From contig OV050032.1 of assembly GCA_920105625.2 (NCBI GenBank), positions 202,153,758-202,217,757 of the forward strand: a DNA stretch of 64,000 nt, read 5' to 3'. Within the stretch, counting starts at the first letter, position 1. Each line of letters opens with the position of its first letter. Origin of the DNA: Clusia tigrina (Eukaryota; Arthropoda; Insecta; Diptera; Clusiidae). Of the stretch, positions 55,706 through 64,000 are shown piece after piece. A program made the translations under genes and the position numbers. The notes below the pieces were generated by a model. That model did no database searches. It had not been told where the DNA came from and saw nothing but the letters and a program-made list of their open reading frames with translations.

Positions 55706-55917
55706 GAATGGCAATTGACTTGAATTGAGAATTGGGTACGATAGAATGGGCGGCAACTCTGTTGCTGTTGTTGTTGTTGTTGACACCATGTGTGAATCTC
55801 CGCAAACCGTGTCCTCCGCGTCCAATTCGCATGCAACTAATTAATCAAATAAATAAAAATTTGTGTTATATTTTTGCTATAAGGAAATTTTTTATTATTT
55901 ATTTTTGCTGTTAGTTT

Positions 55918-57160
55918 GGCCGTCGTTGTTGTTGTTGTTGCTGCCCTATTTGTCGTTTTTGTTGTTGTATTCTTCGTAGTTCTTGTTGCATTCTTTGTCG
56001 TTTTGTTGTTGTATTATGCATTGTTGTTGTTGTTGTCGTTTTTGTTGTTGTATTCTTCGTAGTTCTTGTTGCATTATTTGTCGTTTTGTTGTTGTATTAT
56101 GCATTGTTGTTGTTGTTGTTGTATTATTCGTTGTTCTTGTTGCATTCTTTGTCGTTTTTGCACTATTCGTTGTTGTTGCCTTCTTTGTTGTTGCTGTATT
56201 CTTCGTTGTTGTTCCCTTCATTGTAGTTGCTGCTATATTATTTGTTTTTGTTGCCATCTTTGTCATGTTTTGGTGTTGTATTCTTTGTTGGTGTTGCATT
56301 CTTTGTCGTTTTTGCTGTTGTATTCTTTGTTGTAGTTTTTGTTGTTTCGTTGTGGTTGTTTTATTATTTGTTGGTGTTGTTGCTTTAATGTTTGTTGGTG
56401 TTGTTGCTTTAGTGTTTGTTGGTGTTGCTGCTGTTGTCGTATTCGTCGTTGTTGTTGCAGTGTTCGCTGTTGTTTTTGTAGTAGTAGAGTAGTATTCGAG
56501 GTTGTTGTTGTAGTTTAAATTGTTCTTGTAGTTAGCGTGGTCGTTTTTGTTGTAGTCTCCGATGTTGTTGAAGTATTCATTGTTGTTGTAATAGTATTTA
56601 TTTGTTGTTGTTGTAAATTGCATTGTTATTGTTGTGGTAATCTTTATTGTTATAATATTATTCATTTGGTGTTGCTGTTGTTGTGGTGTTCATTTGTTGT
56701 TGTTGTTGTTGTGGTATTCGTTGTCGCTGTTGTCGTAGTTTTTGTTTCACTGATGTTGCTGTTCTCACCGTTGTTGTTGTTGTTATTATTAATATTATTA
56801 AAGTTGTCGTCGTTGTCGCTATTGTTGTTGTTGGTGCAGAACTTGCCGTTGTCGCTGTTGTTGTTGTGTTTGTCGTCTTCACTGTTGTTGTCGAACTTAT
56901 TGTCGATGTCGTTGTTGTTTTTGTTGCTGTTGTCTTTGTTATTGTTCGTTGTTGTTGTGTTTGCTGTCTTCAGTGTTATTGTTGTTATGGTGCGGATGCC
57001 TCCAAGCAACTTGTAACTAAAGAGGTTGATGTGTCGTTGTTGTCGGCGTTGCTGCTGTTATAGTATTCGTTCGTTGTTGTCGGTTTTGGTTGTCACAGTT
57101 GCTGTTGTCGAACTTGTTGTTCTCACTGTTGTTGTTGCTGTTGTATTTCGCGTTGCGTGT
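55918..57160. repeat. 1.2-kb (TTG)n-rich array
   Basis: GTTGTTGTTGTT runs interspersed with TTCTTTGTCGTT, GTATTCTTCGTAG and GCTGTTGTCG over 1.2 kb. Two roughly 83-bp copies sharing TTCTTCGTAGTTCTTGTTGC lie at about 55969 and 56052. Frames up to 239 codons (Asn/Thr on minus, Val/Phe/Cys on plus) are repeat translations. Confidence 0.95.
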
Positions 57161-57909
57161 ACTCTCATTTCCCAGCAGTTGGTGCAAACGAAAAAAAAGC
57201 AAAAACCCCGCAAAACTTCGAAATAACAAACAAAGAAGTGAAATTCACTCCAAACAAAATTATGAACAATCCACCAACAAAACAAACAAACGACCGGGCG
57301 AACCTGGTATAATTATAATTAACTGCAATATGCAAAGTGAGAGAGCAAAAGCGTACAAAATAAGTTCATTTAACAGGTACTTAAAAAAACTTCAAATAAA
57401 ACAACAACAAACAATAAAAGTAAATAAAAAAAATAAACGAAAAAATTAAGAAAAAAAAGAAAAAGAAGAAAAAAGAAAAAAAAAACAAAGGAAAAGAACA
57501 ACAACTGAGAAGACAACAAACAACACTGTTAGACATGATGTAAACAGGGTTTATTAGCGAGGGTTAGTTACAGGGCACTTAACAGGTCACATCGGTAGCA
57601 TGGTAGGGGGAGAGCGGTGTTTGCCTTGCCTTCCTGTGGGACCGGGGGTGGGCGCAAATAGCGAAATGAAGTTACACAATGAAGTCAGAGCAAATAGTTT
57701 CCTGACTTGCTCAATTGTGCGGGCACACACTGGAAGGGTCAAATTCGTCTGCTAATTGGGTAAAATTACACACCACCACTTTCGTTCGTTTCAGGTGGCA
57801 ACACTGGTTTGCATTGTAAAATTTTCGACAGATGAGATATGCAAATATTGCAGTTTCCTTAATGACGTTATCTCTTTCACAGTTCTTAAATGGTGAATTT
57901 GTCGAAAAA
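57161..57909. other. A-rich flank and unique DNA
   Basis: An A-rich stretch at 57390-57500 follows the TTG array. No gene was recognised. Confidence 0.45.
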
Positions 57910-58720
57910 GCTGTATACAAGGTGAATTTATGTTAAAAGTGGACACGAGGTGAATTTATGTTAAAAGTGGATACGAGGTGAATTCATGTTAAATGTGGAT
58001 ACAGAGCAAATTTATGTTAGATACAAGGTGAATTTATGTTCAAAGTGAATACGAGGTGAATTTATGTTAAATGTGGATGAATGCTGAAGTTATGTTAAAG
58101 GGTGAATGCAGGGCAAATTTATGTTAGATACGAGGTGAATTTATGTTCAAAGTGAATACGAGGTGAATTCATGTTAAATGTGGATTTGAGGTGAATTTAT
58201 GTTAAATTTTTATGAATAGTGAATTTATGTTAAAGGTGAATACAGGGCAAATTTATGTTAGATACGAGGTGAATTTATGTTAAATTTGTATGAATGGTGA
58301 ATTTATGTTAAAGGGTGAATACAGGGCAAATTTATGTTAGATACGAGGTGAATTTGTGTTAAAAGTGGATACGAGGTGAATTTATGTTAAATTTGTATGA
58401 ATGGTGAATACAGCCCAAATTTATGTTAGATACGAGGTGAATTTATGTTAAAAGTGGATACGAAGTAAATTCATGTTAAAAGTGGATACAGTGCAAATTT
58501 ATGTTAGATACGAGGTGAATTTATGTTCAAAGTTAATACGAGGTGAATTTATGTTAAATGTGGATGAATGCTGAAGTTATGTTAAAGGGTGAATACAGGG
58601 CAAATTTATGTTAGATACGAGGTGAATTTATGTCAATGGTGAATACTTGTTAGATACGAGGTGAATTTATGTAAAAAGTGGATACATGGTGAACTTGTTT
58701 TAAATGAGGATGAATGGTGG
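57910..58720. repeat. ~31-bp satellite (GAGGTGAATTTATGTTAAA)
   Basis: About 25 units of GAGGTGAATTTATGTTAAAA, then GTGGATAC, with variants: ACAGGGCAAATTTATGTTAG and GTATGAATGGTGAATTTATG. Variants occur in blocks, consistent with a higher-order repeat of about 120-180 bp. Confidence 0.93.
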
Positions 58721-60890
58721 GCCCTTTTTATTAGAAATGATAACTGTATTACCTACTGACTCCCACTTAAGGTGCTTGGGGGCTACCTAAGATATGGCGT
58801 TTGTGCTATTTCCACTCTCCAAAAACAATGTCGTTAACTGACGCCGCGACATTGCCATGTTTCCTTCTATCAATATTCATACGACACTATCGGGCCTAAA
58901 TGCGATTCTTGGACAATTCCATAAGTTGTCGCTGCTATTCTCCTCCCTTTGTGCGGGTAACAACAATTTATTATGTAATTTATACACTATATTTTTAAAA
59001 TTTTGTAATCATAACAGACAAAATATTATCAGTTCCAAGGCATGCTCGGGTGTTAATTGCCGCATGAGGCGGGTCACGGGGGGTCACAGAAGTTAGATAC
59101 GTCATTGAAGGCGATTGTGCCTCACATTGAATTAAAGTGTCTCCTATAAAAAATATTAAATAATTTTTGTTTATAGTACAAAACTTGTCACTAAAAAAGT
59201 GACAAAAAACTGGAAACATTTAAATTTTGATTAAAAAATAATAAAATAAATCAAATATTTATTTATTATTATTAATTATAAAATTTTAAATCGAAAAAAT
59301 TTATGATTATTTTTTAAATTCCAAAAAAGTTTTTTTATTTAATTCCAAAAAAAAAAAAAAATTGTTGCTTTCAAATTTTTTTTTTCAAAAAATTGTTATT
59401 TTCAAATTTTTTTTTTTAAAAAATTGTTATTTTCAAATTTTTTTTAAAAATTGTTATTTTTAATTTAAAAAAAAATAATTGCCTTGTTTTACTTAAGGCA
59501 CCTTGCTGCACTTAAGAGTCTGAGAGTCGCAATTAGCGTCTAAGTAAGCTGCATTTGCATTGTTGTCACTTCGTTTTTAATCCTATTAACCAGTTGAGGC
59601 AATTAGACCAGCTGGCGGACTCACTCATTGACTGGCGAACTCACTGACTGACTGGCGGACTCACTCATTGACTGGCGGGCTCACTCATTGACTGACTGAC
59701 TCACTGGGTGACTGGCGAGTGATTGCCTGGCATGGCGGCGGCGGTGCTCTGCGCTGCTCTAGACTGCCAAACTGGAATAGCAGGTGATTCGTGTGCCACT
59801 TTTCAGAGAATGTTCAAACTGACTTTCTGAGTTTGTCTTAGTTATTATCTCAAGCAGAGGTGACTAACTGGCGGCCCCCGACGAAAGTTTGAGCAGTCGA
59901 CTCGTATGTAGGAAAAAAATGCCACCGAAGGAATCCTGGAGGACACCTTCTTCAGACAAATCTGCGCTAAATGTTTCAAGCATGGCCGAATTTGCCGGAA
60001 AAGATAAGAGCAATTACTGCAACTAGGAGGCGACTCTCTCGTCAACAACAGCAACACTTTCAGTCCTGGCAGGCCACAAAAGTTGTAGTCCTGTTGTAGG
60101 CCACAACAATTGCAGTCCTGCTCAGAGGCTTTTACGAGCCTTCAATGACTTTGCCGCAGGTTTGCGGGTCGTCGGACACCCACGTTTAATGTGCTACTGC
60201 TCTGCCCTTCCGAGGAGGCGATTTAGGTGCCAAGGGGCACCTTTTTTCGAGGATCTTGCTGAGCTCTCCGCCATTAGTATGCGCTCGCTTTAACAGGAAA
60301 TCGCTCTGGTTCGCCTTTCATTCCCTTGGGGGTTGTATTGTTCAGTTTAAGGGACCCTCGTTTTCTCTGTGGTATCATAACGGGTCATTCCTTGGCCCAG
60401 GTGAGCTTCCTTTGTCACCCTAACATAAATTTCCCTTGAGACGTTTCTCGCACTGATTCAATTTTAAAAAGTCCTCCTAATTTCGTAGTTCCGAGCTCAA
60501 TTGCAGTTGAATTACGACAAATTCTGAAATTCGGCAAACTGAAGTAATTAAGTAATTAAGTAATAAAGTTGCCAGTGCTGCCAACTCTTTAGCAAGCAAC
60601 TTCTTAAGTTTTTGTTGCCTGCCAGTGCTGCCAATTTAACGAGCAACTTTAGTTTTTGACAGCGAGTCCCGCGAAGTTTTATTAGTGTCCCTAATGAAGA
60701 AAATCCTTAATGAAAAAGTGACCCACAATTTTACTCAGAAGACTCTGTAGTATCAGAGCGGGACTCAGTGTCCATATTACTCAAAATTGCTTTCAAGTTT
60801 CTATATAAATTGGGTACTGAAAGATTTTTGTGCCTCAATTTATTGGCAGTTCCGCCATTGACCCATGACCTTGGATGGACAGACCACCAC
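58721..60890. other. Intergenic DNA with poly-A/T blocks
   Basis: No gene was recognised. At 59330-59470, AAAATTGTTATTTTCAAATT units repeat about four times. At 59620-59715, ACTGGCGGACTCACTCATTG units repeat about four times. Frames under 80 codons have no domain. Confidence 0.45.
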
Positions 60891-60894
60891 AATA

Positions 60895-62135
60895 CGAGAT
60901 TTCAAGAAAGAGTTGGAGTTGAAACCAGTTGAAAGGAGCTGAAATTGTAAAGAGTTGAAACGAGTGAAGTTGTAGAGTTGGAAAGAGTGGGAACGAGTTG
61001 GAACTAGTTGCAGTTGGAGTGAGTTTGAGTCGTGAGGAGTTGCAATTGGAACCAGTTAGAGATGGAACGAGTTAGAAACAGTTGGAACTAGTTGGAGTTG
61101 AAAAAGTTGAAGCTGGAAATAATTGGAATTAGTTGAAGATGGAAATAGTTTGAGTTGGAAGGAATCGAATTGGAACCAGTTGGAGTTTGAAAGAGTTAGA
61201 GTGGAACCGAATTGGAAACAATTGGGTCTAGTTGGAGTTCGAATGAGTTAGAAGGAGTTTGATTTTAAACGAATTGGAAAGGATTGGATCTTAAAAAAAG
61301 TTCAAGTTGGAAAAGTTGAAAAGAACTGGAATATTTGAGTTTGGAACTAATTAGAAAGAGTTGGATTTTCAAAAATTTTAAATTAGAACAAGTTGAAGTT
61401 GGAACGAGTCTTGCTGGGATTGGAATGAGCTAAAAAGATTTTGAGTTGGAAGGAGTTTGAGTGAGATCGGGTTGGAAAAAGTTAGAACGAACTTGAATGG
61501 GAACCAGTTGGTGTTGGAAAGAGTGAAATTTGGAAAGAGTTACAGAGTTGGAACGAATTGGAAATATTTGGAACTAGTTGGAGATGAAATGAGTTGGGAA
61601 CAGTGGGAGTTGGAAAAGTTTAAGTCAGAACCAGTTGGAGTTGGAAAGATTTGGACCATAGTGGAACGAGTTGGAGTTGGAACGAGTTAGAAACAGTTGG
61701 AAAGAATTGGTTTGAGTTGGATTTGGAAAAAGTTCAAGTTAGGCAGAATGGGAGCTTGTTGGGATTGCAATGAGTTTGAGTGGGAACTAGTTAGAAGGAG
61801 TTGGAACCAATTGGATTTGAAAAAAGTTGCTGTTGGAACCAGTTGGATTTGGAAATAATTGGAATTAGTTCGAGTTGGATTTGGAAGAAGTTTATGTTGG
61901 AATGATGTAGAAAGAGCTAGAATGATTTCGAATTGGAACGAAAGAGTTGGAAAGAGTTAGAGTGGGAATAAATTGGAAACAATTGGAACTAGTTGGAGTT
62001 GGAATAAGTTAGAGAGAGTTGGATTTGGAAGGAGTTTGACTTGGAACGACTTAGAAAGAATGGGAACCAGTTGAATTTCTAACGAGTTGCAGTTGGAAAG
62101 AGATGAAGTTGGAACAAGTTGGATTTGCAGAAAGT
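60895..62135. repeat. 1.24-kb GAGTTGGAA array
   Basis: Degenerate 7-9 bp units (GAGTTGGAA, CCAGTTGGA, GAGTTAGAA) with looser 30-45 bp superunits. The + strand is very poor in C. Confidence 0.93.
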
Positions 62136-63560
62136 TGAAGTTAAAGTTGAGACCAGTTGGCCTTCAAATTCAGCGTATTAGCTCGGTTGTTGAGCCCACT
62201 TCGTCACCAGTCCACCCTGTAATTGCCCAAACCCTGTTTTTATTGGCTTTTTCTTCCCCGTTTCCACCTCGTTTCGGTGAAATTTGGGTATTCACGCAAA
62301 GCCTTTTCATGTGCTCCGTCTTCTCGGCCGAATGTTTGTTGTTGTTGCTGCGTTATTGTGCAAAGGTGAAAGGCAACTGGTGCGAGAATTAGAAAATAGA
62401 ACAAACAACAAAATATTCGTACAAAAAAGCAGCAACTATAAAATGAATAAAAGCAGAGCTGAGGTTCTTTGTTCGCAGCTTTGCTTTTGTGTCATTTGCG
62501 ACCAGTTTATTGGAGGTCTACGAATATTTTGTAAATGTGATGTAACACCAACGTGGAATTATTCTACCTGGTGGTGCAGCTTGGCAAACTGTCCCGCAAA
62601 CGCCCACATTCTTAACGTAGAGCTGAGCTGACATGTGTCCGAAGCCTTTGTACTCTATTGACAGCGATCCATTTCGTTGCTCTCCAAATTTGCACCACCA
62701 GGTAGCGCAATGCCACTATGATGTAATGCCACGATTTTTTCCTAACTACTAATATTTTTTTTTATATATTTCGTTCGCTCAAATTGCAATTCATAATTCT
62801 CAAAGTGAAAACCCGTCTCTGATGAGCTAATCTTGTGGAGTTAAACGCCAAAAATTTCTTATAAATATGCGCAAGTTTATCACCACCACACGTTCATTTC
62901 ATTCCAGCTAAGGTATATTTATCCACCTATACACATGCGAATATTCACCTGGAAGTATGCTAGTGTATAAAACTTATTTGAATATAGGCCTGAGTGTAGG
63001 GCAAAATAGTTCCTTACTCAAGTCATCAACCATGATAAATGATAGATTGGTGATGGCGGCTGAGAGAGTGCCCCTCACAGTTGAAGCTGCTCTGCAAATA
63101 GTGTTCCAAGTGTCAAATCTATCGATCAAACCTTAAAATTATAATGTTTATTTGGCTCAACAAGTCTATATATTCATACACATTATCCTCATATACATAT
63201 CATATCATATCATATCATCTATATCGTACTCAGCAATTAACGGTTATCAACTCCCGATCCAAAAATACGGATCATCCCCATTAACTTCAGGGTTCAGAAA
63301 CGCATCATGACGCATTATTCGGTAGTCCATAACCACACCAATTATTAGGTTAGGGAAATGACAGTTATAAAGCTTCATTGGGAACATTCAAATCACAAGG
63401 AGAGAGGAACCGGAAGCAAAGTGACTTCCAAGAAAATTACTAAAATCGTCGTGGAAGCGAGTGGCATCATCTTGGAAGGAGGAGCAGGGTTAAGTGGCAG
63501 TCTATGGCACAGATACAGGGCCAGAAGATGCACTTAGGCATCTTTCATTCTTATTTATTT
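62136..63560. other. Unique DNA with a 15-bp inverted repeat
   Basis: CTACCTGGTGGTGCA at 62564-62578 is the perfect reverse complement of 62691-62705, with a 112-bp spacer. ATATCATATC repeats near 63195-63220. No gene was recognised. Confidence 0.5.
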
Positions 63561-63574
63561 TTCTCTTGATTTTT

Positions 63575-64000
63575 TTTGCCTCTCATCATTCTTTTTTCTT
63601 CTCATCCTTCTCTTTTCCTTCTCATCATTCTTTTTTTCTTCTCATCGTTCTCTTTTCCTTCTCTTCATTCTTTTTTCTTCTCATCCTTCTTTATTCTTCT
63701 CATCCTTCTTTATTCTTCTCTTCATTTTTTTCCCTCTCAACAGTCCCTTTTCCTTCTCATCATTCTATTTTCTTTTTATCATTCTTTTTTCTTCTCATCG
63801 TTATCTTTTTCTTCTCATCATTTTTTACTCTTATCTTGATTCTTTTTTCCTTCTCATCATTATTTTTTCTTCTCATCGTTCTGTTTTCATTCTCATCATT
63901 CTTTACTCTTCTCATCCTTTTCTTTTCCTTCTCATCATTCTTTTTTTCTCATCATTCCCATTTCCTTCTCATCATTCTTTTTTTCTCATCATTCCCTTTT
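63575..64000. repeat. TTCTTCTCATCATTC array running off the window
   Basis: Units of about 20-22 bp (TTTTTTCTTCTCATCATTCT and TTTTCCTTCTCATCATTC) continue to the last base. The + strand is pyrimidine-rich. The array is truncated by the window edge. Confidence 0.93.

Noticed and set aside
55946..56665. 239-codon Asn/Thr-rich frame and overlapping Cys/Val frames
   Set aside because: Translations of (TTG)n/(CAA)n. Poly-Asn/Thr fly proteins exist, but there is no non-repetitive domain here.
1..64000. tRNA, rRNA or snRNA genes
   Set aside because: I looked for tRNA box A/B-like motifs and conserved rRNA cores and saw none convincing; a covariance-model scan would be decisive.

Overview
The window is animal nuclear DNA from a higher (cyclorrhaphan) fly, most likely a tephritid fruit fly. 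The basis is fly-like orthologues (inturned, insulin-degrading enzyme), GT/AG introns, AT-rich intergenic DNA, CAA/CAG-rich transcripts, mariner and I/Jockey-like relics, and a very heavy load of tandem repeats. The species cannot be named from the sequence. From memory, inturned and Ide lie close together on Drosophila 3L, which would make this conserved microsynteny; that was not checked.

Layout. 0-8.9 kb: a 67-bp satellite, an unrecognised 71-aa coiled-coil ORF, a decayed mariner with recognisable ends, a Harbinger-type MITE and AT-rich DNA. 8.9-11.6 kb (+): uninterrupted inturned, 898 aa, a planar-polarity effector. 12-14.5 kb: mariner and reverse-transcriptase relics and a 61-bp tandem array. 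15.5-22.6 kb (+): a five-exon gene, reconstructed here with matching splice phases, for a signal-peptide protein with a coiled coil and a C-terminal MATH/TRAF-like domain; its introns carry a 16-bp array, a 1.4-kb 21-bp array and transposon debris. 24.4-36.7 kb (-): Ide, 18 coding exons, 1048 aa, with a basic mitochondrial-type leader, a second in-frame Met at 45, the inverted zinc motif at 128-132, a distal Glu at 209 and a C-terminal SKL. A two-exon + strand gene for a small secreted Gly/Pro-rich protein, with TATA box, initiator and poly(A) signal, is nested in the Ide intron at 27335-29700. 36.7-64 kb: no confident host gene. It holds three MITE-like elements, fragments of non-LTR retrotransposons (RT, RNase H and C-terminal zinc-knuckle pieces), and long low-complexity arrays: polypurine 48.9-50.6 kb, polypyrimidine 52.4-53.5 kb, TTG-rich 55.9-57.2 kb, a 31-bp family at 57.9-58.7 kb with an inverted outlier at 51.7 kb, a GTTGGAA array at 60.9-62.1 kb and a TTCTTCTCATC array running off the end.

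The host genes do not form a pathway. Ide is convergent with the MATH gene, and the nested gene is antisense to Ide. The items most worth follow-up are the nested secreted gene, the secreted MATH gene, the two-start Ide and the 35-bp-stem hairpin in an Ide intron.
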